A stretch of 64,000 nt of DNA from Bacteroidaceae bacterium (lineage in GTDB: Bacteria; Bacteroidota; Bacteroidia; Bacteroidales; Bacteroidaceae). The stretch is from NCBI GenBank assembly GCA_017461345.1, contig JAFTYP010000022.1:151574-215573 (forward strand), read 5' to 3'. This document shows positions 21,822-30,997 of the stretch, piece by piece; the first letter of the stretch is position 1; each line of letters opens with the position of its first letter. Position numbers and translations under genes: made by a program. The notes beneath the pieces were generated by a model. It saw only the letters and a program-made list of their open reading frames with translations. It did no database searches and was not told the DNA's origin.

Positions 21822-21909
21822 GGCACGCCTTTCTTGCCAACAAGGCACGTTAAGTCGGCCGACAAGGCACACCTAATTGGCCAACAAGGCACACCTATTT
21901 TTCTTACGA
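21822..21909 (+). repeat. 22-bp-period intergenic repeat, locus E
   Basis: Four units at 21822-21843, 21844-21865, 21866-21887 and 21888-21909. Heads are GGCACGCCTTT, GGCACGTTAAG, GGCACACCTAA and GGCACACCTAT. Tails are CTTGCCAACAA, TCGGCCGACAA, TTGGCCAACAA and a divergent last one. It lies between the manC promoter and the 3' end of the rRNA methyltransferase gene. Confidence 0.88.
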
Positions 21910-21946
21910 GGTTTGCGATATTTCATCTGCCTGCATATGAGAGGCT

Positions 21947-23140
21947 TCAACTCTCTGTTCCGAGTAACGAAAAAGGCGTCGTATAAGTGGAACGGATGCG
22001 CCAAGCCTCCGGATAAAGATTATTGATGCGAGAGCCGACAGCCTTGCCCTGGCCAAGTATAAGATTACGATAACGGAGTGTGACCATCCCTCTTGGTGCC
22101 TCAACACGAAGGGCCTCTCTGCGCAGATATTGCAATGCCTCGTCATAAGTCAACTCAATAAAAGGGCCTTCCGGCTGTAACGAAGAAACAGAATCATAGA
22201 GAACTCTCAAGGTTCGTCGCACTTTCGTCGCCGTATGTTGGACATCCTTTTCTGCGGATTCATCCGCATTTCCGTTCTTCCTTATTGCTGCAACATAGAA
22301 GCCTTCGCCACGGTCACGGCCGGGGAGAAAATGCCGTTCAAGAAGACAAAAACCTCCCATTTCATCGCAAATATAGCGTGTGTTGTCCTCATCCTCGAAA
22401 CGATTGAACGTACAAGTGCTGTATATCAGCAAGCCTCCCGGTTTCAGTACATGCCAGATGTCTTGCAAAATGTCACGCTGACGCTGCTGGCACATTCCCA
22501 CATTCTCAAGGCTCCACTCCCGAACAGCGTCTTCATCCTTGCGAAACATACCTTCACCCGAACAAGGAACATCCGTCAAAAGGACATCCACCTGCGCCGT
22601 CAAAGCAGCAAAATCTGCCGGATAATTCTGCGTCACCATGCAATGTGGAGCATCATTGGGAAGCCCCCTCATCCACTTCTGTATATTTTCGGAAAGAATC
22701 TGACTGCGCTTGGCAATCGGTTCGTTACTGATAAGGAGCGACCCATTCGGCAATAAACTCTGCAACAGCGTGCTCTTGCCACCGGGAGCAGCACAAAGAT
22801 CCAGTGCCACCAACGGCCGTCCAAAAGAAACAAACTGCCTCATAACCTCTGCCACATACATCGACGAGGCCTCCTGCACATAATAAGCCCCAGCATGAAA
22901 CAAAGGGTCGAAAGTAAAAGCAGGGCGCTCTTTCAAATAAAAAGCACCCGGACACCAAGGAACCTGTTCAAGGTTTGGACTATACGTAAGCAAGTCCTCA
23001 ACAGATATCTTATATGAATTCAAACGTATAGACACCTCCGGCTCTGTCGAAATCAAAGCAGAACAGAGTTCGTCAGCCGTGTCATTGTCAAAATGCTCGT
23101 GCATCATACGCACGAAATCCTGTGGTAAATTCGCTTGCAT
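21947..23140 (-). CDS. RsmF-like rRNA cytosine-C5 methyltransferase
   Basis: A 397-residue RNA m5C methyltransferase of the NOL1/NOP2/Sun family. The SAM-binding motif is VALDLCAAPGGKSTLLQSLL near residue 105. Motif IV is LLTDVPCSGEGMFRKDEDAV, and motif VI is IYSTCTFNRFEDEDNTRY with the catalytic Cys. The C-terminal RNA-binding domain after about residue 290 resembles the RsmF/YebU tail. I chose ATG 23140 (MQANLPQDFVRMMHEH) over the upstream in-frame ATG at 23158, because that one overlaps a near-perfect -7 element. It is likely a 16S rRNA methyltransferase; the exact target base cannot be assigned. Confidence 0.88.
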   Translation of the reverse strand: MQANLPQDFVRMMHEHFDNDTADELCSALISTEPEVSIRLNSYKISVEDLLTYSPNLEQVPWCPGAFYLKERPAFTFDPLFHAGAYYVQEASSMYVAEVMRQFVSFGRPLVALDLCAAPGGKSTLLQSLLPNGSLLISNEPIAKRSQILSENIQKWMRGLPNDAPHCMVTQNYPADFAALTAQVDVLLTDVPCSGEGMFRKDEDAVREWSLENVGMCQQRQRDILQDIWHVLKPGGLLIYSTCTFNRFEDEDNTRYICDEMGGFCLLERHFLPGRDRGEGFYVAAIRKNGNADESAEKDVQHTATKVRRTLRVLYDSVSSLQPEGPFIELTYDEALQYLRREALRVEAPRGMVTLRYRNLILGQGKAVGSRINNLYPEAWRIRSTYTTPFSLLGTES

Positions 23141-23145
23141 CACTG

Positions 23146-23176
23146 CAAAGGTACACATATTTTCTCACTAAACAAA
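23146..23176 (-). promoter_or_regulatory. Promoter of the rRNA methyltransferase gene, almost touching the start codon
   Basis: The complement of 23146-23153 is TACCTTTG and that of 23173-23176 is TTTG, spacing 19 bp. The -7 element ends only 5 bp before the chosen ATG, so the transcript should have little or no 5' leader. Confidence 0.6.
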
Positions 23177-23213
23177 ATCATTCGGCCTCGCCATTAGTTT
23201 TTATTCCAAGAAC

Positions 23214-23244
23214 TTTGTCAAATAAAAGAAAATTCGTAACTTTG
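23214..23244 (+). promoter_or_regulatory. Promoter of the Gfo / DUF1080 operon
   Basis: TTTG at 23214-23217, a 19-bp spacer and TAACTTTG at 23237-23244, with the ATG 32 bp downstream. It is divergent from the methyltransferase promoter, with about 37 bp between the two -33 elements. Confidence 0.78.
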
Positions 23245-23276
23245 CCAAAAATAACTAAAGTTAACAATATTAAACC

Positions 23277-24581
23277 ATGAAATTAAACAGACGTTCCTTT
23301 ATCACAAGAGGTGCAGCAAGTGCCGCCCTCTTCAGCATCATGCCCCGCGAAGTACTGGGTAAAATGGGAGGCAACAACAACTTCATTGCTCCCAGCGACC
23401 AGTTGACACGAGGTTTGATTGGCGTTGGCGGTATCGGCCGCTCCAGTTCACACTTCGTTAGCGACCAGTCGTGCCGCCTCGTTGCACTTTGCGACGTTGA
23501 CCAAAAGCACCTGGACTCAGCATTCGATGCTGCAAAACAGAAGTGGGGCGACGAATTAAAGACCTATCATGACTTCCGCGAACTCATTCACGATCCGAAT
23601 GTGGACATCGTACATATCGCAACACCTCCTCATTGGCACGGCATTATGTCTGTAGAAGCAGCAAATGCAGGCAAAGACATCTTCTGCGAAAAACCTATGA
23701 CACGAACCATCGGAGAAGGCAAACGTGTAGAAGAAGCCGTAAAGCGTAACGGTCGCATCTTTCGCCTGAACACATGGTTCCGCTTTAAAGACACATTCTA
23801 CGGTCTTGGCACAGAAGTCAAACCACTGAAGAAACTCGTTGACAGCGGACTGCTTGGATGGCCTCTCAAGGTCAGGATATCCGGCGCAACGGGTTTCGCA
23901 TGGAAGTTCTTCTGGGTAGGTAAAGAGAACCTCGAGGTCCAGCAAGTCCCCAAAGAACTTGATTACGACCTTTGGCTCGGCCCTGCCCCCTACAAGCCCT
24001 ACAATGTTCATCGTACACACCAAACCTTCCGCGGCTACTTCGACTACGATGGCGGCGGACTTGCCGACATGGGACAACATTATATCGACCCCGTCCAATA
24101 CATCCTCGGGAAAGATGATGAGTTCCCCATTAAGGTCGAGATTGACGCTCCCCAACAGCATCCCGATGCAGTTGGCATTTGGAGAAGTGTTACATACACC
24201 TATGCCGATGGCTGTCAGATTATCCTCGAAGGCGAGGGTTACGAAAGCGAAGGAAAGGTTCCGTACATTGAAGGTCCAAAGGGCAAAGTATATAAAGGAT
24301 TTGAATGTACCATTCCTAATGTGCAACAAATCATCAATGAACTGCCTGACCCGGAAGAGCGTAACACCGACTTCCTTGAGTGTGTGCGCACTCGCCGTCA
24401 GTTTGCTCTCAATGAAAGCAATGGCCATCACAGCGCAACCATCGTAAACATGGGTGTATGTGCACTACGCTTGAACCGAACACTCCACTTTGATCCCAAG
24501 ACGCAGACCTTCATCAATGACGATGCTGCCAACCGTCTTGTAAACCAACCTATGCGTGGAGAATGGGGCAAACTGATCTAA
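23277..24581 (+). CDS. Exported Gfo/Idh/MocA oxidoreductase with Tat-like signal
   Basis: A 434-residue NAD(P)-dependent oxidoreductase. The N-terminus MKLNRRSFITRGAASAALFS has a twin-arginine pair in a Tat-like context, so it is probably exported folded with its cofactor. The Rossmann domain follows (LIGVGGIGRSSSHF), then IATPPHWHGI and IFCEKPMTRT. GGGLADMGQHYIDPVQYILG carries the catalytic-position His of the C-terminal domain. With the DUF1080 protein 61 bp downstream it forms a pair of the kind used for 3-keto-glycoside formation and cleavage. In that pathway it would oxidise the sugar C3 hydroxyl; the role here is inferred from that association. Confidence 0.87.
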   Translation: MKLNRRSFITRGAASAALFSIMPREVLGKMGGNNNFIAPSDQLTRGLIGVGGIGRSSSHFVSDQSCRLVALCDVDQKHLDSAFDAAKQKWGDELKTYHDFRELIHDPNVDIVHIATPPHWHGIMSVEAANAGKDIFCEKPMTRTIGEGKRVEEAVKRNGRIFRLNTWFRFKDTFYGLGTEVKPLKKLVDSGLLGWPLKVRISGATGFAWKFFWVGKENLEVQQVPKELDYDLWLGPAPYKPYNVHRTHQTFRGYFDYDGGGLADMGQHYIDPVQYILGKDDEFPIKVEIDAPQQHPDAVGIWRSVTYTYADGCQIILEGEGYESEGKVPYIEGPKGKVYKGFECTIPNVQQIINELPDPEERNTDFLECVRTRRQFALNESNGHHSATIVNMGVCALRLNRTLHFDPKTQTFINDDAANRLVNQPMRGEWGKLI

Positions 24582-24642
24582 CTGTTTGTTTTGAAAAGGA
24601 AGATAAATGGTAAATGATAACTGATAACCAGCAACTACTAAA

Positions 24643-27006
24643 ATGAAAAGAACAATATATATTATTTTGGCAGCGATTTTGCTGTGTCTGCCTTCTTATT
24701 CACAAGACACTCGCAATCGTGCTACCGAGACCATCATTCAGGATGTACTCGCACTTGTACCCATACAGAAGCAGGCTGATTTCAACAACGAAATGCGTCC
24801 CCTTGTTCAAGCGGCGCCTAAATCTATCACAATGCTTGCTGCAATGCTCAAACCTGCAGCGGAGCATGTCAATGCGAAGGTAGAGTATGCCATTCATGGA
24901 GCCGTTGCTTATGCCGGCACAAATGAAGCATGGGCTGCAAACGTGCGCGAGGGTTTGAAACAAGCCATTGCTGTGCAAAACGACAAGGATGCTAAGCAGT
25001 TCCTTGAAAGCGAACTTCGTCTGCTCACCAAGGAAGAGGATGTTACATATGTTGCTCAGGAAGGTGCAAAACCTTATGCCAAGAACTATGACAAACTCGT
25101 CAGCCTTGGCAGCAATGCCGGCAAGGAAATCGTGAAGGCCGTAAAGAGCAAAGACCAAGTTTTACGTATGCAGGCTCTCAAGTTTGCCACTGAAAACGGA
25201 CTTGCAAACGACCAACTTGCGGCCAGCATCGTAAAGAAATATAAGTCACTGAAAGAGGCGGCCAAGTGCGATGTCCTCTATTGGCTTGGAGATAACAAGA
25301 TTGCCAGTCAGAAGTCTTTGCTTACCAATGCTGTTGCTCAAGGCGGGAAACCTGCAAAAGCTGCCATTGAAGCATTGGGAAAGATTGGTGGCGAGGATGC
25401 CGAAAAGGTTCTTATCGACCAGTTGGGTGGCGAGAACAATGCAGAAGCTTTCAGGGCTCTTTGTTCTTTCCCTGGCAAGCTTAATCTGACAGAAGCTCTT
25501 AACGCTGCCGAAGGCGACAAGAAGTTCTCTCTCCTGAAGCTTGCGTCTGCCCGTCGTTGCACTGAAGCCGCCGATGACATCTTGAAACTTACGAAAGACC
25601 AGACATATGGCCAGGCTGCCATCGATGCTCTGCCCGGTATTGTAACGCCCAAGCAGAAGTATGCTGCCATCAGCATTCTGGTTATCACGAAGAATGAGCA
25701 GGACATTCCGAAATGGCAAAAGATTTGTGCAAGTGCGCTGCAGACTCTCTCTGCCGAAGAGCAATACAAGGAACTTTCGCAATTCACCAGTCAGCCTCTT
25801 GTTCCCAACAGAGAGCGTCTCTACCCCTTGCTGGCTGCGACGGGCACTGATGCTTCGGTTAAAGAACTGGAGAAGATAAACGACAAGGCTGCTCTTGCTG
25901 CTCTTGCGAAAAGCCCCAACTATAAGGCTGCTGCCCCCTTGCTTGCTGCAGCAAAGGCGGGCGACCAGAATGCGCTTTCCGCTTATGTTCGCCTTGTAAG
26001 CGAGAAGGAGCAGAACATGGATAGGCGGACAAGCAAACTCAGCGAAGCATTCTCTTTGGCAAAGACTGCCGGCAACAAGAAGAACATCATTGAGAAGCTT
26101 GGCCAAACTCCAACGCGCAATGCTTTCTTGCTCGTAGGCAAACAACTCGACGACAAAGAGTTGAACTATGCAGCAGCCAATGCCGCCAGAAATATTATCG
26201 AGAAGACTTCTGAAGACATCGAGTATGATATCGTCAAAGCAAACTTAGAGAAGTGTATCAATATCTTCAAGGCTACAGGCGACGCCGATGACGGCTACGC
26301 AGTGGATGCGCTCCGCCAGAAGCTTTCGGAGATGACGCCTGTTGAGCCATACGTTCTCTCCGACGAGGAGAAGGCACAGGGCTTCGAACTTCTGTTCGAC
26401 GGCACCAACCTCGACAACTTCGTGGGTAACAAGGTGGGCTATGTACCTATCAACGGCTGCATCAACGTTACTGCCAACTATGGCAACGAGAGCAACCTTT
26501 ACACTAAGAATGAATATCGCGACTTTGTGTTCCGCTTTGAGTTCTGTTTCCTGCGCCCCGGTGTCAACAATGGTGTTGGCATCCGCACCCCGATGGGTGT
26601 TGATGCTGCCTACGAAGGCATGTGCGAGGTGCAGATTCTGGATCATGACGACCCCATCTATGCCGGTCTTCGCGAGTATCAGGTGCATGGTTCTGTCTAT
26701 GGCATCATTCCTGCCAAGCGCATCAAGCACAAGCCTTTGGGCGAATGGAGCGAGGAAGAAATTCGCGTAAAGGGCAACCGCATCACAGTTACCGTGAATG
26801 GCGAAGTTATTCTGGATGGCGATGTCAAGGAAGCCTGCAAGGGTCACAATGTTGCCCCCGACGGCAGCAACAACAATCCCTACACTGTAGACCACCAAAA
26901 CCACCCCGGCATGTTCAACAAGTCGGGCCACATAGGTTTCCTCGGTCATGGTGCCGGTTTGAAACTCCGTGCTGTGCGCATTCTCGACCTCTCAAAGAAG
27001 AAATAA
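24643..27006 (+). CDS. Exported HEAT-repeat plus DUF1080 (3-keto-glycoside hydrolase-like) protein
   Basis: A 787-residue protein with a signal peptide ending near SYSQ (residue 21). Residues about 30-560 are an alpha-helical, Ala/Lys-rich series resembling HEAT repeats (KAAIEALGKIGGEDAEKVLI, LYWLGDNKIA). Residues about 570-787 are a DUF1080 / 3-keto-disaccharide hydrolase domain with a concanavalin-like fold: GFELLFDGTNLDNFVG, FVFRFEFCFLRPGVNNGVGI, EVQILDHDD and HIGFLGHGAGLKLRAVRI. The domain is linked in the literature to elimination-type cleavage of 3-keto-glycosides. It is probably expressed with the preceding Gfo-family enzyme and followed by a terminator. The HEAT portion may bind a partner or glycan. 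Confidence 0.86.
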   Translation: MKRTIYIILAAILLCLPSYSQDTRNRATETIIQDVLALVPIQKQADFNNEMRPLVQAAPKSITMLAAMLKPAAEHVNAKVEYAIHGAVAYAGTNEAWAANVREGLKQAIAVQNDKDAKQFLESELRLLTKEEDVTYVAQEGAKPYAKNYDKLVSLGSNAGKEIVKAVKSKDQVLRMQALKFATENGLANDQLAASIVKKYKSLKEAAKCDVLYWLGDNKIASQKSLLTNAVAQGGKPAKAAIEALGKIGGEDAEKVLIDQLGGENNAEAFRALCSFPGKLNLTEALNAAEGDKKFSLLKLASARRCTEAADDILKLTKDQTYGQAAIDALPGIVTPKQKYAAISILVITKNEQDIPKWQKICASALQTLSAEEQYKELSQFTSQPLVPNRERLYPLLAATGTDASVKELEKINDKAALAALAKSPNYKAAAPLLAAAKAGDQNALSAYVRLVSEKEQNMDRRTSKLSEAFSLAKTAGNKKNIIEKLGQTPTRNAFLLVGKQLDDKELNYAAANAARNIIEKTSEDIEYDIVKANLEKCINIFKATGDADDGYAVDALRQKLSEMTPVEPYVLSDEEKAQGFELLFDGTNLDNFVGNKVGYVPINGCINVTANYGNESNLYTKNEYRDFVFRFEFCFLRPGVNNGVGIRTPMGVDAAYEGMCEVQILDHDDPIYAGLREYQVHGSVYGIIPAKRIKHKPLGEWSEEEIRVKGNRITVTVNGEVILDGDVKEACKGHNVAPDGSNNNPYTVDHQNHPGMFNKSGHIGFLGHGAGLKLRAVRILDLSKKK

Positions 27007-27038
27007 ACGGCCAAGCAAGAATGGCTGAATAACGCCAC

Positions 27039-27078
27039 AGGCGGCAGGGGCAGAACGATGTCTCTGCCGCCTTTCTTA
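27039..27078 (+). terminator. Rho-independent terminator after the DUF1080 gene
   Basis: AGGCGGCAGGG pairs with TCTCTGCCGCCT over a loop, followed by TTCTTATT. It lies 33 bp after the stop. Confidence 0.75.
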
Positions 27079-27141
27079 TTGCCTTGTCACTTCTCGCATA
27101 CTGCAGACGGAAGGAGGATTCCTGCCCTACTACAAAAAAGA

Positions 27142-27235
27142 GGTTAACCATTATGACGATAATCGTTAACCATTCCGGGCATAATGGTTAAGCATTCTCC
27201 CAATAATGCTTAACCTTTCTGGAAAGGCGGTTAAG
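27142..27235 (+). repeat. 22-bp-period intergenic repeat, locus F
   Basis: Units at 27142-27163, 27164-27185, 27186-27207 and 27208-27229. Heads are GGTTAACCATT, CGTTAACCATT, GGTTAAGCATT and GCTTAACCTTT. Tails include CCGGGCATAAT and CTCCCAATAAT. Adjacent units are mutually complementary (GGTTAAGCATT with AATGCTTAACC), so nested hairpins can form. The site is between two convergent genes. Confidence 0.88.
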
Positions 27236-27309
27236 GCTGAGTGTTTCGTCCCTACGGAAACTGTATTTGCATGGCAGACGTCGACGTCATAGAAGGACCG
27301 CCAAGCACG

Positions 27310-28191
27310 TCAATCTGCAAAGGCCGGCAGTGGGTCGTCGGGGTGGAACCATTGAATACTCTCATCGTGACTGAACCAAGTCATCTGTTTCTTGGCATAG
27401 TCGCGCGTATTCTTTTTTATCTTCTCGATGGCGAAAGGCAAAGTCCATTCTCCGTCGAAATATCGGAAAATCTCCTTGTAGCCCACCGTATTGAGAGCAT
27501 TTTCCTGCCTGAAAGGATAGAGACGTCGAGCCTCATCTAACAGCCCGTCCTCTATCATGGCATCCACCCTACGGCCAATACGCTCGAAAAGTTCCTGACG
27601 CTCACGGCGCAGCCCAATCTTAACAACACGGAACGGACGCGACTTACGCTCGCCCTTCAGAAAAGAAGAATATGGGCAACCCGTCGTATAGCAAACCTCA
27701 AGAGCATGGACAACACGCTTGGGATTCCGCGTATCGGCAACCATATAGTAATCCGGGTCGAGCAATTGCAACTCACTTCGCATCTTGTCTATCTCACCAT
27801 TGGCAAGCCGTAGGCGCAATGTCTCACGCACCTCCGCATCGACCGACGGAATATCGTCGATACCATTGCATACCGCATCGATATACAACATGCTGCCACC
27901 CGAAAGCAACAACGACTGATGTCTGCCCTCCAGTTCAGCCACAAGCGAAAGAACATCCTGCTCATATTGGGCTGCACTATAATAAGAACCAATGGAATGT
28001 GTGCCTACAAAATAATGCTTTACACGCTGCAGTTGCTCTGCCGTAGGGGCAGCAGTGCCAATCTCCATGCCACGATAAATCTGCCTGCTGTCGCAATTAA
28101 GAATCGGACACCCAAGCGATTCGGCCATACGCAAGGCAAACTCAGTCTTACCGACTGCCGTAGGACCTAACAAAACATAAAGCGTAAGCAT
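27310..28191 (-). CDS. miaA: tRNA dimethylallyltransferase
   Basis: A 293-residue enzyme that prenylates A37 of tRNAs reading UNN codons. The start at 28191 gives MLTLYVLLGPTAVGKTEFAL, placing the P-loop GPTAVGKT at the N-terminus as usual; an in-frame ATG at 28224 would add 11 residues. Other family motifs are NCDSRQIYRGMEIGTAAP, VGTHSIGSYYSAAQYEQD, LLSGGSMLYIDAV, NPKRVVHALEV and NTVGYKEIFRYFDGE. TRDYAKKQMTWF near the C-terminus is highly diagnostic. It ends a minus-strand run whose other members make lipid A. The repeat array F lies beyond its 3' end. Confidence 0.95.
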   Translation of the reverse strand: MLTLYVLLGPTAVGKTEFALRMAESLGCPILNCDSRQIYRGMEIGTAAPTAEQLQRVKHYFVGTHSIGSYYSAAQYEQDVLSLVAELEGRHQSLLLSGGSMLYIDAVCNGIDDIPSVDAEVRETLRLRLANGEIDKMRSELQLLDPDYYMVADTRNPKRVVHALEVCYTTGCPYSSFLKGERKSRPFRVVKIGLRRERQELFERIGRRVDAMIEDGLLDEARRLYPFRQENALNTVGYKEIFRYFDGEWTLPFAIEKIKKNTRDYAKKQMTWFSHDESIQWFHPDDPLPAFAD

Positions 28192-28235
28192 TGACAACCG
28201 CAAGTTCTCTACTCGGAACAACAACGAAAAACTCT

Positions 28236-28799
28236 CTATTCGTCTATTTCGTAGCCCTCAAAATCCAACTCTTCGGCCTCATAACCCTCATCTCCATAGA
28301 AATCATCTGCATATTCCTCAGCCTCATCACCAGCCGGAGAAGACGGTTGTTCCGCAGGACCTGCCACCTCGAAAGACGGCTCGTCTGCATAAAGCATCTG
28401 CAACGGAGCCTGACCATGACGACGGTTGACAACAGCCTTATCCACCGTTCTGCCAAAAACATTCTCCGTAAGTTCCATCAAGAAGAAACGTTTGTCGTCA
28501 GGATCAAACAGGTAAATCAAACGTTGGCCCTCATCCTCCAGAAAATCACACAGTCGAGTTTGCGACATAAGATCAATGTCCTCGTCATAATTCGTATCCT
28601 CCGATTCCGTAAGACTAACACGATGCCTTACACGACAGTCTTCGTCGCAGATATAAAAGCACTGCCTCGGATGCTCCACATAACGGCAATCGTCAAGGAT
28701 GAGCCGATGCAACTCCGAGAACTTCGCATCACTGTCGACAAGGATTTCCAGTACAAAATCCTCCTCCTCCTGGCTGAATAATGTCAGTTTGAGTGTCAT
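28236..28799 (-). CDS. PRiA4-ORF3-like acidic protein
   Basis: A 187-residue, strongly acidic protein. The N-terminal part (LVDSDAKFSELHRLILDD near residue 20, QCFYICDEDCRVRH near 45, LCDFLEDEGQRLIYLFDPDD near 83) follows the plasmid pRiA4b ORF-3 / TnpR-associated domain. That family is also found in chromosomal genes unrelated to transposons. The last 50 residues are almost only Asp, Glu, Tyr and Gly (DDFYGDEGYEAEELDF). It lies 10 bp after lpxA and 44 bp before miaA in the same direction. No biochemical role is known to me for the family. Confidence 0.75.
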   Translation of the reverse strand: MTLKLTLFSQEEEDFVLEILVDSDAKFSELHRLILDDCRYVEHPRQCFYICDEDCRVRHRVSLTESEDTNYDEDIDLMSQTRLCDFLEDEGQRLIYLFDPDDKRFFLMELTENVFGRTVDKAVVNRRHGQAPLQMLYADEPSFEVAGPAEQPSSPAGDEAEEYADDFYGDEGYEAEELDFEGYEIDE

Positions 28800-28809
28800 G
28801 ATCGATTAT

Positions 28810-29583
28810 TTACCTGATAAAGCCTCGGTCGCTATTACGTATGAAATCCAAAATATACTGAATCTCCGGACTCATAGGAATCTCCTGTTCCACACGAGCA
28901 AGCAAGTCATTCAACTTACCTGTGCCCTGCAGAATAATCTGATAGGTCATGTGGATATTATTAATCAAATCACGATCGAAACCACAACGACGAAGGCCTA
29001 CAGAGTTAAGCCCACAGAAAGCAGCCGGTTCACGCGCCACAAGACTGAAAGGCAACACATTCTGAGAGAAACGCGTGCCACCACCAATCATCGTGTAACT
29101 ACCTACACGACAGAATTGATGCATCAGCACGCCAGCACTCAAGATAGCATTATCGTCAATAATGATCTCGCCTGCAAGTTTAGTACTATTGCCTATGATA
29201 CAACCATTACCTACGATTGCGTCATGCGCAACATGGACACCTTCCATCAAAAGGTTGTTGCTACCGACAACAGTACGGTTCTTGGCTGCAGTACCACGAT
29301 TGATTGTTACGTTCTCACGTATTTTATTGTTGTCGCCAATCTCTGCCGTAGTATCTTCGCCCCTAAACTTGAGATCCTGTGGAACTGCACCAATAACGGC
29401 TCCTGGGAAGAAGACGTTGCCGCTCCCGATACGCGAACCGTAAAGCACCGTAACACTATTCATCAAAGTATTGTCGTTCCCTATGACAACTCCCTTGTCG
29501 ATGTAGCAGAAGGGACCTATTTCGCAGTTCTCGCCAATGACGGCTTCGGGATGTATATATGCCAACGGACTTATCTTACTCAT
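28810..29583 (-). CDS. lpxA: Acyl-ACP--UDP-N-acetylglucosamine O-acyltransferase
   Basis: A 257-residue left-handed beta-helix enzyme catalysing the first step of lipid A synthesis, 3-O-acylation of UDP-GlcNAc. Hexapeptide repeats run through residues 1-170 (VIGENCEIGPFCYIDKGVVI, NNLLMEGVHVAHDAIVG). The His of GVHVAHDAIVG is the expected catalytic His. The C-terminal helical domain begins near CGLNSVGLRRCGFDRDLI. The length is typical. It starts 28 bp after the lpxC/fabZ stop. Confidence 0.95.
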   Translation of the reverse strand: MSKISPLAYIHPEAVIGENCEIGPFCYIDKGVVIGNDNTLMNSVTVLYGSRIGSGNVFFPGAVIGAVPQDLKFRGEDTTAEIGDNNKIRENVTINRGTAAKNRTVVGSNNLLMEGVHVAHDAIVGNGCIIGNSTKLAGEIIIDDNAILSAGVLMHQFCRVGSYTMIGGGTRFSQNVLPFSLVAREPAAFCGLNSVGLRRCGFDRDLINNIHMTYQIILQGTGKLNDLLARVEQEIPMSPEIQYILDFIRNSDRGFIR

Positions 29584-29611
29584 AGTTTGTATGGAATTTA
29601 AAGGGTTAATC

Positions 29612-30997
29612 TTATTTGTTTTTTACGACTTGGGCAGTAAACGTTGCCTCTGCTACACAGTTCTCTCCGATGAAGGCATAGCCCTGCATTGTACCGATGC
29701 TATGGCGCAAAGGCGCAACCTGTTCTACCCGGAATACCAGGGTGTCGCCGGGAACAACCTTTTGGCGGAACTTGACATTGTCTATGTTCAGGAAATAAGT
29801 GCTGTAGGTTTCAGGATTCTCCTTGTCATGCAAGACGAGTAGCCCGCCTGCCTGTGCCATTGCTTCTATGAGTAGAACTCCGGGCATGACCGGTTCTTCG
29901 GGGAAATGTCCCTGGAAGAAAGGTTCGTTGTTTGTTACGTTTTTTATTGCGACAATATAATTTCCTTTGACGTCGACTACTTTGTCCACCAGCAGCATGG
30001 GATAGCGATGTGGCAACAGTGTTCTTATCTTGTTGACATCCATCAGTGGAATCTGGTTGGGATCGTACTTTGGAGCCTGTACTTCGTGCTTACGAATTTC
30101 CTTACGCATCATGCGCGCGAACATATTATTTATGGTATGTCCGGGTCTTGTTGCAATAATACGTCCCTTGATGGGCTTGCCGATGAGGGCCATATCGCCG
30201 ATGATGTCGAGTAGTTTATGGCGTGCAGGTTCGTTGTCCCAGACGAGGGGTTTGTGCTGAATATATCCGAGATCGTCGGCATCATGGTGTTCGGCACCTG
30301 TCAGCATGCAAAGCTTGTCGAGATTCTCTTGTGAGGTTTTGTGTTCGTAGATGACAATGGCATTGTCCAGGTCGCCACCTTTGATGAGACCTGCCAAAAG
30401 CAGTTTTTCTATTTCGCGTACAAAGACGAAGGTTCTTGCGGCAGCGACTTCGGTGACAAACTTATCCATGCTATCGAGCGTGGCGAACTGGCTGCTCAGG
30501 ACTTTGCCATCGAAGGCTATCATGCTTGTAATGGAAAAGTCGTCGTCGGGCAACAGGGTGATGCAGGCTCCGGTATTGTCGTCGCGGAACTCCATCTTCT
30601 TGGTGATGTAGTAATAGTCCTTCGGGGCATCCTGTTCGGCAATGCCTACACGCTGTATTTCACGGACAAAAGGTTCTGCGCTGCCGTCCAGGATGGGGAA
30701 CTCCGGCCCATCGACCTGGATGAGTATGTTGTCGATGCCTAAAGCATAGAATGCAGCAAGTGCATGTTCCACCGTGCTGCATCGCATATCACCCTTGCCG
30801 AGGACTGTGCCTCGCTGTGTGTCAACCACATTCTCTGCCACAGCATCCATGATGGGCTGCCCCGGCATATCGACTCGCTGTATCTTGTATCCGTGTCCTG
30901 CTGGTGCAGGAAGGAATGTGACTGTCAGATTGAGTCCTGTATGGAGACCTTTTCCACTGAGTGAAAATTGTTCTTTTAATGTATTCTGCTTTAACAT
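29612..30997 (-). CDS. lpxC/fabZ: Fused UDP-3-O-acyl-N-acetylglucosamine deacetylase / 3-hydroxyacyl-ACP dehydratase
   Basis: A 461-residue bifunctional protein. Residues 1-305 are Lpx[21 protein letters not shown] at the start, the zinc ligand in [15 protein letters not shown], and the second ligand region [20 protein letters not shown]. Residues about 320-461 are Fab[21 protein letters not shown] and the catalytic [20 protein letters not shown]. The fusion is characteristic of Bacteroidota. It couples the committed step of lipid A synthesis to the dehydratase that competes for the same 3-hydroxyacyl-ACP pool. Almost 300 bp containing repeat locus G separate it from lpxD upstream, so it may have its own promoter, though no clear -7 motif was found. 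Confidence 0.95.
   Translation of the reverse strand: MLKQNTLKEQFSLSGKGLHTGLNLTVTFLPAPAGHGYKIQRVDMPGQPIMDAVAENVVDTQRGTVLGKGDMRCSTVEHALAAFYALGIDNILIQVDGPEFPILDGSAEPFVREIQRVGIAEQDAPKDYYYITKKMEFRDDNTGACITLLPDDDFSITSMIAFDGKVLSSQFATLDSMDKFVTEVAAARTFVFVREIEKLLLAGLIKGGDLDNAIVIYEHKTSQENLDKLCMLTGAEHHDADDLGYIQHKPLVWDNEPARHKLLDIIGDMALIGKPIKGRIIATRPGHTINNMFARMMRKEIRKHEVQAPKYDPNQIPLMDVNKIRTLLPHRYPMLLVDKVVDVKGNYIVAIKNVTNNEPFFQGHFPEEPVMPGVLLIEAMAQAGGLLVLHDKENPETYSTYFLNIDNVKFRQKVVPGDTLVFRVEQVAPLRHSIGTMQGYAFIGENCVAEATFTAQVVKNK

Noticed and set aside
21641-21892. Longer N-terminus for manC
   Set aside because: The open frame upstream of 21667 crosses a consensus promoter and repeat locus E and has no similarity to the family.
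28236-28799. Transposon gene (name of the PRiA4/IS1096 passenger family)
   Set aside because: The family name is historical; the gene sits in a lipid A/miaA gene run with no transposase or terminal repeats.
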